Assembly: GCF_017968885.1 (NCBI RefSeq)
Contig: NZ_CP072913.1
Coordinates: forward strand, 5,558,501 to 5,622,500
DNA: 64,000 nt
Source of the DNA: Pseudomonas sp. Tri1
GTDB lineage: Bacteria; Pseudomonadota; Gammaproteobacteria; Pseudomonadales; Pseudomonadaceae
Reading direction: 5' to 3'
Of this stretch, positions 20,823-29,592 are shown piece after piece. Every line of letters begins with the position of its first letter. The first letter of the stretch is position 1. Both the position numbers and the translations under genes were made by a program. The notes under the pieces are model-generated. The model was not told the origin of the DNA, searched no databases, and saw only the letters and a program-made list of their open reading frames with translations.

Positions 20823-21452
20823 TCAATTCGAGAGACGCGGCAGGAGCAGATCCTTGAGATCGGTCAGCTTGCCATGGAAAAAGTGTCCGCATTCTGCCAC
20901 TTTCAGCAGCTCATGGGGGCGCTGGAGCGTGTCGGACCATTCGTAAACCAATTGCGGATCGACCACTTCATCGGCTTCCGGCTGGATGACGGTCAATTCG
21001 CCGCTCATCGGCAAGGGCGATTGCTCGTCCAGGCGCATCACCGCCGGGGCCACCATGAACAGGTGCTTGAGCGGTTGGCCCTGGGCTTCCAGGCGTCCGC
21101 CAAGGCTTGCGGCAACAAAACCACCAAACGAAAAACCGAACAGGGTGAGCGGTAGTTGCGGGTATTTTTCCCGCAGCCAATCGGCAGCGGCCTGGGCGTC
21201 GTCGACTTCACCAGTGCCCATGTCATGGCTGCCGGCACTGGCGCCGACGCCACGATAATTGAAACGCAACGTAACCAGGCCAGCATCACGGGCAGTGCGC
21301 TGCAGGGTCGAGACCACTTTGTTGAGCATGGTTCCACCCTGCACCGGGTTCGGGTGGCAGATCAGCGCCAGGCCACGGGGTGCCTCGCTGTCCAGGTACA
21401 AGGCTTCCAGTTGGCCCACCGGGCCATCGATGAATACAGGGGTTTCGCGCAT
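20823..21452 (-). CDS. Alpha/beta hydrolase
   Basis: 209 residues. LICHPNPVQGGTMLNKVV (HPxPxxGG) and FNYRGVGASAGSHD are oxyanion-side loops; the nucleophile elbow is FGFSFGGFVA (GxSxG); the catalytic His is probably in AECGHFFHGKL and the acid in EADEVVDP. This is the OsmC-independent, YdeN-like small hydrolase family often found beside trpS in Pseudomonas; substrate unknown. ATG at 21452 used; a TTG two codons upstream has better GGAG spacing. 25 bases upstream of trpS, probably cotranscribed. Confidence 0.85.
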   Translation of the reverse strand: MRETPVFIDGPVGQLEALYLDSEAPRGLALICHPNPVQGGTMLNKVVSTLQRTARDAGLVTLRFNYRGVGASAGSHDMGTGEVDDAQAAADWLREKYPQLPLTLFGFSFGGFVAASLGGRLEAQGQPLKHLFMVAPAVMRLDEQSPLPMSGELTVIQPEADEVVDPQLVYEWSDTLQRPHELLKVAECGHFFHGKLTDLKDLLLPRLSN

Positions 21453-21599
21453 AAGCAAGGTAAAGAACTCCGTGACCTTGAATAGGGTCGACTCGTCTAG
21501 CTAAAGTCTGTGCCTGGCATGATTGCGATGTTCTTCGCGGTATACAGCGCAGGTCCGAGCCGTTAACGTAAAGCAAAGCCGTTTATAGAGGAAGGACTC

Positions 21600-22034
21600 G
21601 TGGAACACTCGCTCTTAGTTTGGTTGTTGCCGACTCTTGCCCTGGTTGCCGGTGTCGCCATTGGATTCCTGCTTGCCCGACTGCTGCCCAACGCGGTGCC
21701 CAACAGCACGCAACGTCAGCTGGACGACATTCAGGAACGTTTCGACAGTTATCAGAATGAAGTGGTCACCCATTTCAACAGCACCGCTTCTCTGGTGAAG
21801 AAACTCACCCAGAGCTACCAGGACGTCCAGGATCATTTGTCCGAGGGTGCCAATCGCCTGGCCCTGGACGAACAGACTCGCCAACGCCTGCTGGCTGCCC
21901 TGCACGCCGACGCGGCGCAGGCGCCACGGGAACGCCTGACCCCGCCAAAGGATCAGGAACCGCCCCGGGACTATGCCCCTAAGGCCCCCAATTCGCCCGG
22001 CATGCTCGATGAGCATTACGGTTTGAAGAAGTAA
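21600..22034 (+). CDS. zapG: ZapG/YhcB-like inner-membrane protein (DUF1043)
   Basis: 144 residues, GTG start with GAGGAAGGAC upstream. One N-terminal membrane helix (about 5-28), then a cytoplasmic coiled coil (QRQLDDIQERFDSYQNEVVTHFNSTA region) and a disordered Pro-rich tail. E. coli YhcB/ZapG links cell division with envelope growth. Divergent from the hydrolase; own terminator downstream. Confidence 0.9.
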   Translation: MEHSLLVWLLPTLALVAGVAIGFLLARLLPNAVPNSTQRQLDDIQERFDSYQNEVVTHFNSTASLVKKLTQSYQDVQDHLSEGANRLALDEQTRQRLLAALHADAAQAPRERLTPPKDQEPPRDYAPKAPNSPGMLDEHYGLKK

Positions 22035-22050
22035 TTTTCAGCGACACCAA

Positions 22051-22087
22051 AAGCCCGCCCGATCCCATGATCGGGCGGGCTTTTTTT
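22051..22087 (+). terminator. Terminator after zapG
   Basis: GCCCGCCCGATC-CCAT-GATCGGGCGGGC followed by seven T; very stable 12-bp stem. Confidence 0.93.
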
Positions 22088-22185
22088 GGCTTGGGTTATC
22101 CAGGAGTCAGGTCTGCAGACATTCTGCGCCCAGTACAGAGTCCCCGTGGAGCGAGTGCGCACAGATTCCATGCCTGCCACAGAGC

Positions 22186-22277
22186 CCTGTGGGAGCGAGC
22201 CTGCTCGCGATTGCGGTCTGTCTGGGCCGGCGATGTTGAAGGTCCAACCATCATCGCGAGCAAGCTCGCTCCCACAG
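22186..22277. repeat. REPIN
   Basis: CCTGTGGGAGCGAGCCTGCT and CATCGCGAGCAAGCTCGCTC in inverted orientation, about 45 bases apart; the left arm carries a C-for-T change (GCCTGC). Confidence 0.88.
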
Positions 22278-22341
22278 TTTTTGATCGCGGTGTTCACAGA
22301 CTCTGCGCCAACCAAAAGCCAGCACAACTCCCACCGTCGCC

Positions 22342-22842
22342 TCAGAACGCCAGTTGCAGACTCTGCTGCCCTTCAAGGCTCAGCAGGAACTGCTTGGCTG
22401 CCAAGCCGCCAGCGAAGCCGGTGAGGCTGCCGCCGGTACCGATGACGCGGTGACACGGGGCGATGATCGAAATGGGGTTACGCCCGTTGGCCGCGCCCAC
22501 TGCCCGTACCGCAGTCGGTTGGCCAATCTGGATGGCGATGTCGCGGTAGCTGCGGGTTTCGCCGAAGGGAATAGTCAACAGGGCCTGCCAGACCCGGGTC
22601 TGGAAGTCCGTACCGACGAAATCCAATTGCAGATCGAAGCGCCTGCGCTGGCCGGCGAAATACTCCATGAGCTGGCGTTCGGTTTCCTTGAGGGTCGGAT
22701 GGTGGTTGTCCTCCTCCAAGGGTCCCAGGCGCACCCGGTTGAGCCGCTCGTTTTCCCACAGGATAGCCGCCAGTTTTGTATCCCGGGCCACGAGGATCAA
22801 TTGGCCCACGGGGGATTGGATGGTTTTGTACTGGGGTAGCAT
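22342..22842 (-). CDS. ogt: Methylated-DNA--protein-cysteine methyltransferase
   Basis: Suicide repair protein that takes alkyl groups from O6-methylguanine and O4-methylthymine. 166 residues; active-site Cys in IIAPCHRVIG (C130); the DNA-binding helix-turn-helix includes SYRDIAIQIGQPTAVRAVGAANGRNP with the finger Arg. No AdaA domain, so a constitutive Ogt-type enzyme is inferred. Confidence 0.95.
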   Translation of the reverse strand: MLPQYKTIQSPVGQLILVARDTKLAAILWENERLNRVRLGPLEEDNHHPTLKETERQLMEYFAGQRRRFDLQLDFVGTDFQTRVWQALLTIPFGETRSYRDIAIQIGQPTAVRAVGAANGRNPISIIAPCHRVIGTGGSLTGFAGGLAAKQFLLSLEGQQSLQLAF

Positions 22843-22872
22843 CGAGCATCCTTATCGTAGACCGAGCACTTT

Positions 22873-23008
22873 TGTGGCGAGGGCGCTTGCTCTCGCTTGG
22901 GGAGGCGAAGCGCCCCTGAAAACCTGAGGACGCGGCGTGTCAGGCAAACATGTTCGCTGCCTGGAGGGTTGCGGCGCAACCCAGCGGGAGCAAGCTCCCT
23001 CGCCACAG
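22873..23008. repeat. Imperfect palindrome of the TGTGGCGAGGG family
   Basis: TGTGGCGAGGGCGCTTGCTC opposes GGGAGCAAGCTCCCTCGCCACA, with an inner GGGTTGCGGCGCAACCC hairpin. A diverged member of the element at 5520. Confidence 0.75.
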
Positions 23009-23034
23009 GTTTCCCTGCGGATCAAGAACCTCGC

Positions 23035-25773
23035 TTACGCTAACAACCCCAACGCCTTCGCCCGCGCCACAGCCTGGGTACGCCGCTCCACGCCGAGTTT
23101 GCTATTGATGTGGCTGGCGTGCGTCTTGACCGTATGCAGCGAGATGAACAACTGCTCGCTGATTTCCTGGTTCGAACAGCCTTGTGCAATCAGTTGCAGT
23201 ACCGCTCGCTCGCGGCTACTGAGGGTTTCGACAGGTGCCAATGGGTCAGCCGCTTGCACCGCCGTCGAGGGCAAGCGCTCGAGCAGATGCTCGCGCAAGG
23301 TGCTGGGTGGTGCCTGCAACAGTTGTTCGCGCAGCCATTCACCATGCTCTTCGCCCAGCAACCATTCAAAGGGTTGCAACACACCGCCGGCGGCGGCCTC
23401 GAACGCCTGGGCCAGGGTGCGGCGGGCTTCAGGTTCGCGTCCGACGCTCAACAACAAGGCGACTTTCTGATTGAGCGCCATCACGCAGAGCATCTGTCGA
23501 CCGGTCTGCTGGCCGTGTTCAAGCAAGGCATTGAGCCGCCCCTCGGCCAACATCGGTTGGCCCCGGATGGCCTCCAGCACCGCCCGCTGCAGTTCGACAT
23601 GCAGCGGCAATTGCGGGTGGAACTCCGGCGGCGCAGCGGCCTGTTCGCCGGTATAGGTCTGCCCCAACCGCATCAACCAGGCTTCGGCCAGGTCAGTACG
23701 CCCCTGGGTCAGCCAGAGTTCGCATTTGACCAGGGTAATCATCGCCAGGTAGTAAATCGGTGGAACGTCCCAAATGTGCATCAGGCGCTCGGCTTCGGCC
23801 AGTTCGGCAAAGGCCCGGGCGAATTCGCCGTTGTAGCCCTCGATACGGGCGATCACGCAGTGACCGATCAATACGCTGATGTCGCGGCAAGCCCGGGCTT
23901 CGGTGAGGCCAGCCTGCAACCGCGCCACCCCGGCCTGGGGCTGCATGCGCAAAGTGAGCAGAAAGCCCTGGTACAGGGTCAGGCGCGCCCGCACCGCATA
24001 GAGCCGTTGGGGCGACAGTTTGTGCAAACGTTGCAGGCCCTGGTGGACTTCATCCAGTGCCCGCAGGATTTCCCCCCGCGCCTGCAACACTCGGGCGCGA
24101 TCGTAATGGGCCAAGGCTTCGAACAGCGGGTTGCCGACCCGTTGAGCCAGCTCCAGGGAGTCACGGTTCAAGTTTCGCGCGCGCCACAAGTCACCGTCGG
24201 CAATCGCCAGGTTCGACAGCGTGGACAGGCACATCAGGCGCTGGCCGTAGCGTTTGTGCGGCAAGCTCTCCAGGGCTTCGGTGCAATACCGCACGGTGGC
24301 TTCACGATCGCCGCGGCCACGGGCGACGATCCCGCTGAGGGCCAGCCATTGGGCAAGCATGGACTTTTGCGCAGTGGCCGAGGGGGCTGGCAAGAAGCGA
24401 CTCAAGTAGGCGGCCAGCTCTTCGGCGGCGTCCAGCTGGCAAGCCAGCCCCAGCGCCCAGCTGTAGAGCACGATCAACCGTGGTGTGCTGATGAGCAGGC
24501 TGTCGGGCAGGTCCATTTTCCAGCGCAGCAACATGCCGACGTTCTGCTCGGCCAGCAGTTGCTCCTCCGAGAGGTTCTGCACCAGGTTCGCCGCCACGTC
24601 CAGGTGCCCGGCCCGCAGGGCCTGCTCCACGGCCTCGTCGATCAGGCCCTGGGCGTTGAACCAGCGACAGGCCCGCAGGTGCAAGGTCGCGGCCGGCACC
24701 ATGACCGGCGCGCTGGGCCGACTGCGCAGCAGGTCGGAAAACAAGTGGTGATATCGATACCAGTGGCCATGCTCGTCCAGCGGCACCAGGAACACTTGAT
24801 GAGCGGCCAGGTAACCCAGGATTTGCGCGCTGTCATGGGCTTCACGCACGGCATCGCACAGTTCGCTGCAAAAGCGGTCCTGGGGGGCGGTATCGTAGAG
24901 AAACGCCTGCACCTCGGCGGGCAGGCAGTCGATGACCTCTTCGAGCAGGTAATCGCGAATCAACCCTTCCCCCCCATGCAAGGCCTGGGGCAGCAAGCCT
25001 TCGGTACCGGCTTCGGAGGCCGCCAGCAGCCAGAAACGCAACCCGGCCACCCAGCCTTCGCTGCGCTGGATCAGATTTTCCAGGGCTTCCCCACGCAGCG
25101 AGCTGCTGTGATGCTGGAGCAGGGTCAGGGCCTCATCGTGGGTCAGGCGCAGATCCTGTTCGTTCAGTTCGAGCAACTGCCGTGACAGTCGCAGGCGCGC
25201 CAGATGCCAGTCCGGGCGCTGGCGGCTGGTGACCAATACCAGCAGGCCATCGGGCAGGTGATTGAGGAAGAATTGCAGGCAACGATCCAGCACCGAGCTC
25301 TGGGCCAGGTGGTAATCGTCGAGCACCAACAACAAGGGTTTGTCGGGCGAAAGATGCGTGGACAGTTCATCGAGCAAACCGTCGAGCCATTCTTCATAAG
25401 CGAAGGGTTGATGACGCTGGCGCATTTTCAGCAACCCCAGCGCCCGCCCTCCCAACTGCGGAAAGAACGCCTGGAGGCCTTCGAGCAGCCGCTCCAGAAA
25501 ACGCCCTGGGTCGTTGTCCCGGGCACTGAGCCCCAACCAGAGGCTTTGCCAGTGAGGCGGCAGGCCCTGGCAGAATTCCACCGCCAGGGAGCTTTTACCA
25601 AACCCCGCCGGGGCGCTTACCAACAGCAACCGGCCACCCAGCCCCGCGCTCAAACGCTCGCACAACCGCGGCCGCACAACATGACCGTCGGGCAAGGGCG
25701 GGCGGTAGAATCGTCCGTCCTGTACCGCAATGGCTGCGCGGGCATAATCCGGAAGTGAAGACAGATCAGTCAT
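23035..25773 (-). CDS. MalT-like LuxR-family ATP-dependent regulator
   Basis: 912 residues, a large LAL/MalT regulator. N-terminal STAND ATPase with Walker A in VSAPAGFGKSS (about 52-62) and Walker B LLLVLDDYHL; central TPR-like helical repeats (about 380-840); C-terminal LuxR helix-turn-helix ETLSSRERAVLQLIAQGCSNQEISEQL continuing to HTVKTHASHINSKL. Start ATG 25773; upstream in-frame sequence looks non-coding. It is followed upstream on the same strand by DUF1329, DUF1302 and an acyl-CoA ligase, so control of that locus is inferred. The inducer is unknown. Confidence 0.92.
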   Translation of the reverse strand: MTDLSSLPDYARAAIAVQDGRFYRPPLPDGHVVRPRLCERLSAGLGGRLLLVSAPAGFGKSSLAVEFCQGLPPHWQSLWLGLSARDNDPGRFLERLLEGLQAFFPQLGGRALGLLKMRQRHQPFAYEEWLDGLLDELSTHLSPDKPLLLVLDDYHLAQSSVLDRCLQFFLNHLPDGLLVLVTSRQRPDWHLARLRLSRQLLELNEQDLRLTHDEALTLLQHHSSSLRGEALENLIQRSEGWVAGLRFWLLAASEAGTEGLLPQALHGGEGLIRDYLLEEVIDCLPAEVQAFLYDTAPQDRFCSELCDAVREAHDSAQILGYLAAHQVFLVPLDEHGHWYRYHHLFSDLLRSRPSAPVMVPAATLHLRACRWFNAQGLIDEAVEQALRAGHLDVAANLVQNLSEEQLLAEQNVGMLLRWKMDLPDSLLISTPRLIVLYSWALGLACQLDAAEELAAYLSRFLPAPSATAQKSMLAQWLALSGIVARGRGDREATVRYCTEALESLPHKRYGQRLMCLSTLSNLAIADGDLWRARNLNRDSLELAQRVGNPLFEALAHYDRARVLQARGEILRALDEVHQGLQRLHKLSPQRLYAVRARLTLYQGFLLTLRMQPQAGVARLQAGLTEARACRDISVLIGHCVIARIEGYNGEFARAFAELAEAERLMHIWDVPPIYYLAMITLVKCELWLTQGRTDLAEAWLMRLGQTYTGEQAAAPPEFHPQLPLHVELQRAVLEAIRGQPMLAEGRLNALLEHGQQTGRQMLCVMALNQKVALLLSVGREPEARRTLAQAFEAAAGGVLQPFEWLLGEEHGEWLREQLLQAPPSTLREHLLERLPSTAVQAADPLAPVETLSSRERAVLQLIAQGCSNQEISEQLFISLHTVKTHASHINSKLGVERRTQAVARAKALGLLA

Positions 25774-25952
25774 GGCCGGCTCTTGTTGAAAGGCGGGTGG
25801 CGGCGTTGCAGATGTCCGCAGACTAGCCGTAAACGAGGAGGTATTGAAGGGAGTGCTACAAATGGCTACAAAAAGACTACAACACGGTTCACTTGAAAGG
25901 CCAATGCCAGGCACCGCTCCCACGCCACGGAGTTTGTGTTGGCTGATGGGAC

Positions 25953-25985
25953 AAAAAAACGCCCCGAACCAGTCGGGGCGTTTCT
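25953..25985 (-). terminator. Terminator after DUF1329 gene
   Basis: ACGCCCCGA-CTGGT-TCGGGGCGT on the minus strand followed by a run of seven T; separates the DUF1302-DUF1329 operon from the regulator. Confidence 0.85.
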
Positions 25986-26013
25986 TCGAGGATGCGGCCT
26001 CGGGTAAAGCGAT

Positions 26014-27378
26014 TTAGCGGATGCCGTCCTGACGCAGCGCGTTCGGGGTGAAGTCGGCGGTGGTGGCGGTGAAGCCGAAGTCGTAGGCCGACTTCTCTTC
26101 GTTTTTCATGCCCAGGGCCAGGTAGCGGCCCGACTGCAAGTCGTAGAGGGTTTCCAGGGCGTACCACGGCACTTGCTTGTCGTAGTAGTTCTCGGCATGG
26201 GCCTCGGCGACGCGCCACAGTTGGCCACGACCGTCGTAATGGTCGATCACCGCCGCTTGCCAGGTGTCTTCGTCGATGTAGAAGTCACGCTTGGCGTAGA
26301 TGTGGCGCTGGCCTTCCTTCAAGGTCGCGGTCACATGCCAGACCCGACGTAGCTCGTAGCGCGCCAGATCCTGGTTGATGTGGCCGGCCTTGATGATGTC
26401 GTCGTACTTGAGCTGCGGCGAATCGATCTTGTAGCTGTTGGACGCGATGTACAGCTCTTTCTTGCCTTCCAGCTTCCAGTCGTAGCGGTCCGGCGCACCG
26501 TTGTACATGTCCAGGTTGTCGGAGGTACGCAGGCCATCGGCGGCGGTCCCCGGGCCGTCATAGGACACTTGCGGGGCACGGCGCACACGGCGTTGGCCGG
26601 CGTTGTAGACCCAGGCCGAACGAGGTTCCTTCACTTGGTCGAGGGTTTCGTGCACCAGCAGCACGCCACCGGCCAGGCGCGCCGGCGCGGTCACTTGCTG
26701 CTTGAAGTAGAACAGGATGTTGCCAGGGTTGGCCGGATCGAAATCCTTCATCTTGTCGCGGAACACGAACTGGTCGCGGAAGTACACCAGGCTGTAGGAG
26801 CCATTGGGTTGCGGCGTGGCCTGGGTCACCAGGCGGGTCACGCTGCCACCGCGATAACGGGTGATGTGGTTCCAGATCACTTCCACACCGCTCTGGGGAA
26901 TCGGGAACGGCACGGCCGTCTCGAAGTTCTCCAGGCCGTTGCCACCGGACACCAGCTTGGTGTTGACCGCGTTTTTCTTGATGGAAGCAAACACTTCATC
27001 CGGCACGGTGGCGCCGCGATGGGTCGGGTAGACCGGCATCTTGAAGGTTTCCGGGTAACGTTTGAACATCGCGTACTGGCCCGGCGCGAGCTTGGCTTTG
27101 TACTGCTCGACGTTCTGCGCGGTGATGGTGAACAGCGGTTTTTCACTGGCGTATGGGTCGGCAAGGAAGCCCTTGCTGTCCACGGCGCCGGCGTTCTTGG
27201 CCATGGGTTTCCAGGCCGAGATCGACCCATCGGCATTGCCAGCCATTTCCGCGCCCATCGGCGTCAGGCTCTTGCCCAGTTTGTCGGCCTCGGCGGCAGG
27301 CACCGCCGCCATGACACTGGCCGCCAGCAGGGATAGCCCCAAAACACCGACCTGCAACATATTCTTGGTTATTTTCAT
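26014..27378 (-). CDS. DUF1329 periplasmic/outer-membrane-associated protein
   Basis: 454 residues with a Sec signal peptide (cleavage after ASVMA or so, about 25). The body shows the DUF1329 pattern: LTPMGAEMAGNADGSISAW near the N-terminus, WNHITRYRGGS, YNAGQRRVRRAPQVSYDGP and DRYDWKLEGKKELYIASNSYK. Members are thought to have a LolA-like fold and always accompany DUF1302 proteins. Transport or sorting of hydrophobic compounds is only inferred. 24 bases downstream of the DUF1302 gene: same operon. Confidence 0.9.
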   Translation of the reverse strand: MKITKNMLQVGVLGLSLLAASVMAAVPAAEADKLGKSLTPMGAEMAGNADGSISAWKPMAKNAGAVDSKGFLADPYASEKPLFTITAQNVEQYKAKLAPGQYAMFKRYPETFKMPVYPTHRGATVPDEVFASIKKNAVNTKLVSGGNGLENFETAVPFPIPQSGVEVIWNHITRYRGGSVTRLVTQATPQPNGSYSLVYFRDQFVFRDKMKDFDPANPGNILFYFKQQVTAPARLAGGVLLVHETLDQVKEPRSAWVYNAGQRRVRRAPQVSYDGPGTAADGLRTSDNLDMYNGAPDRYDWKLEGKKELYIASNSYKIDSPQLKYDDIIKAGHINQDLARYELRRVWHVTATLKEGQRHIYAKRDFYIDEDTWQAAVIDHYDGRGQLWRVAEAHAENYYDKQVPWYALETLYDLQSGRYLALGMKNEEKSAYDFGFTATTADFTPNALRQDGIR

Positions 27379-27402
27379 AGTGTTCGTCCTGAAATACGGT
27401 GC

Positions 27403-29259
27403 TTAGAAGGTCACGCCGACGCTAAGCGCCAGGAAGTCGCGATCGTCCACGGTGCTGAAGTCGCCACCAAAGAAGTTGGTGTAGGCCAGGCTCGCGTTGT
27501 AGGTGTTCTGATACTCGGCATCCAGCCCGAGGCTGACGGCCTTGCGGCCTTCTTCGAAGTTGCCACCAGGGCCTGGGGAGTAGCCTTTGACGTCATGGGA
27601 CCAGGCCACGTTAGGCTTGAGGTTCACACCAGCGAAGACGTCCGGGTATTCCCAGATGGCACGAGCGCGGTAGCCCCAGGAGGTCGCGGTGGTGAAGCCG
27701 TCGTTGTTGCAGTTGCTGTTCACGCCGCTGCTGGTCTGGCCGCCACCTGCGGCGGTCGAGGCGTTCAGCGTGCTGCAGAAGCCATTGGGCAGCTCGCCCG
27801 GACCGAACACTGGGTCACGACCGTAGCGAGCCTCGGATTTACTTTCCAGGCCACCGACGTGGGTGACGCCGATTTCACCCACGAGAGTCAGACGACTGGC
27901 GCCCATGACCTGATCGAGGAAATGGGTGAATGTGGTCTGGAACTGGGTGATTTCCTTGCGGCGATAGCCGTGCAGATCCTGGCCCGGGGTGCCGTCGAGC
28001 ACCGAGGCATTACCAAAGCCCGGGATTGGAGTAACACCTGCAAAAAGAATATCGGTGGTACTCAATTGCACTGGCGCGTTCGGCCGATAACTCAGCTCGC
28101 CGCTCCAGGCCGTGCCGGTGGGCAGGGTGGTGGAGAAGCTTAGGCCATAGAGCCGGATGTCTTCCGGGTATTCAACAAAGTACTTGGAGTTACCCGCCAC
28201 GATCAGAGGACGCAGTGCGGCCAATGGTCCCAACGGCGTAGAGTAGAATCGCTGTGCGGCTCCCGTGGCGCTGAAAATCGGCGCACGGCTGTGGTAATTC
28301 ATGAAGTAGGCGCCGAACTCGGTGTCCAGCGGTTCGAACATGTACTTCAAGGACGCGCCCCACTGTCCACTGTCACGGGCATCACGATCGGCGCCCCGGC
28401 GAACCAGGACCCCTTCCTCGTTCGCGTCTACACCAAATGCAGTCAAGGCTGGCAACGCTGCCGCCGGGATCCTAGAGCGTTTATTCAACACCCGCAGGTT
28501 ATCCGTACAGCCGTCGGCAATAACATCCGGCTGGGAGAAGAACGTCCCGCAGTTATCGACAACCGTCTGGTCCCACTCCAACTGGTAGAAAGCTTCAGCC
28601 GACAGATTGTCGGTCAGGCTCTGGGACACGTAGAACATGTTGACCGGGATCAGCCCTTCCTTGACCTCGGCACCAGGGCGACGGAACGCGGACACATCGA
28701 TCGGGTTGATGGAGTTGATGCCGCCTTGGATGAAGGTACTTTCCCCCCAACTGACGACCTGCTTGCCCAGGCGGACCGCCCCTGGCTGATCGGCAATGGA
28801 GTAATTGTGGTAGACGAACGCATCGAGGATCTGCCCGCCGGACGACTTGGCGCCTTCCTTGCGGTTGCTGTCGCTGATGTCCTTGTACAGGCGGTTTTCG
28901 TCTTTGAGCTCAAAGTCGTACCAGTATTTGCCGCGCACAAACACGCCGGTATCGCCGTACTTCAGTTCCAGGTCATGGATACCCTTGAAGATTTTCGAGA
29001 AGGTTTCCCCGCGCTTGAAGTTCAAGTGACCGTCATCGGAGGTCTGCGACAGACCGCGACCTCCGTTGTTGACGCCGATCAGGTCCTTGTTGGCATTGGC
29101 CGTGGACCAGCTCGCCCCCACCGACAGGGACGAGTCGAACTGGCCTTCGATTTCACCGATGTTGAAACTGACGCCGAATGCTGGGCCGGCGAGCGAAGAG
29201 GCAAGACTGACCGCCAAAGGCAGTTTTGCCCGGCGCCAGAACGTATTTGCTGTGGTCAT
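27403..29259 (-). CDS. DUF1302 outer-membrane beta-barrel protein
   Basis: 618 residues. Signal peptide (about 1-29, ending GPAFG), then the family opening VSFNIGEIEGQFDSSLSVGASW and many alternating beta segments, ending in aromatic ALSVGVTF as outer-membrane barrels do. Two Cys pairs (NCGTFF/DGCTDN and GFCSTL/SNCNND) look like extracellular-loop disulfides. ATG 29259 used because upstream in-frame sequence has no signal. Operon with DUF1329; a porin-like role for a hydrophobic substrate is plausible. Confidence 0.9.
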   Translation of the reverse strand: MTTANTFWRRAKLPLAVSLASSLAGPAFGVSFNIGEIEGQFDSSLSVGASWSTANANKDLIGVNNGGRGLSQTSDDGHLNFKRGETFSKIFKGIHDLELKYGDTGVFVRGKYWYDFELKDENRLYKDISDSNRKEGAKSSGGQILDAFVYHNYSIADQPGAVRLGKQVVSWGESTFIQGGINSINPIDVSAFRRPGAEVKEGLIPVNMFYVSQSLTDNLSAEAFYQLEWDQTVVDNCGTFFSQPDVIADGCTDNLRVLNKRSRIPAAALPALTAFGVDANEEGVLVRRGADRDARDSGQWGASLKYMFEPLDTEFGAYFMNYHSRAPIFSATGAAQRFYSTPLGPLAALRPLIVAGNSKYFVEYPEDIRLYGLSFSTTLPTGTAWSGELSYRPNAPVQLSTTDILFAGVTPIPGFGNASVLDGTPGQDLHGYRRKEITQFQTTFTHFLDQVMGASRLTLVGEIGVTHVGGLESKSEARYGRDPVFGPGELPNGFCSTLNASTAAGGGQTSSGVNSNCNNDGFTTATSWGYRARAIWEYPDVFAGVNLKPNVAWSHDVKGYSPGPGGNFEEGRKAVSLGLDAEYQNTYNASLAYTNFFGGDFSTVDDRDFLALSVGVTF

Positions 29260-29562
29260 CGACGCTACTCCATGTGCTTTATTGTTATGGCAGACAGGAT
29301 TTTCAAAGAACCCTTTCAACGGTTGGAAACGACACCTCCCGCCCTCCGTTCAAAGTCGCAGCGCCCGTTTAGTACGTGCGTCCCGTTTTTGAAAATTCTT
29401 ACGCGGACTATAGCCAGCAGGTAGTACGGCTTGATCCCTCTAAAGTGTGATTTATCGCCTCGACCACTCTGGAACAGTCCATTGCCAGGCCGACAGATGT
29501 CGGCACGGCAAGGATGGCTGAAATTTCCGATTTAACAAGACAAGCGCTTGCTTGGTGGGGCT

Positions 29563-29586
29563 ACCGCGCCCTTTCGGGCGCGGTAA
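29563..29586 (-). terminator. GC-rich hairpin after the acyl-CoA ligase
   Basis: TACCGCGCCC-GAAA-GGGCGCGGTA just past the ligase stop; no T-run follows, so termination may be Rho-dependent or the hairpin may only stabilise the mRNA end. The rest of the 333-base gap (29260-29592) carries the DUF1302 upstream region with a palindrome CAAGCGCTTG at 29541-29550; no gene seen. Confidence 0.45.
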
Positions 29587-29592
29587 ACGCGT

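Noticed and set aside
23110..25185. 691-codon plus-strand open frame
   Set aside because: Antisense to the MalT-like regulator with a full Walker A and LuxR motif; no protein features of its own.
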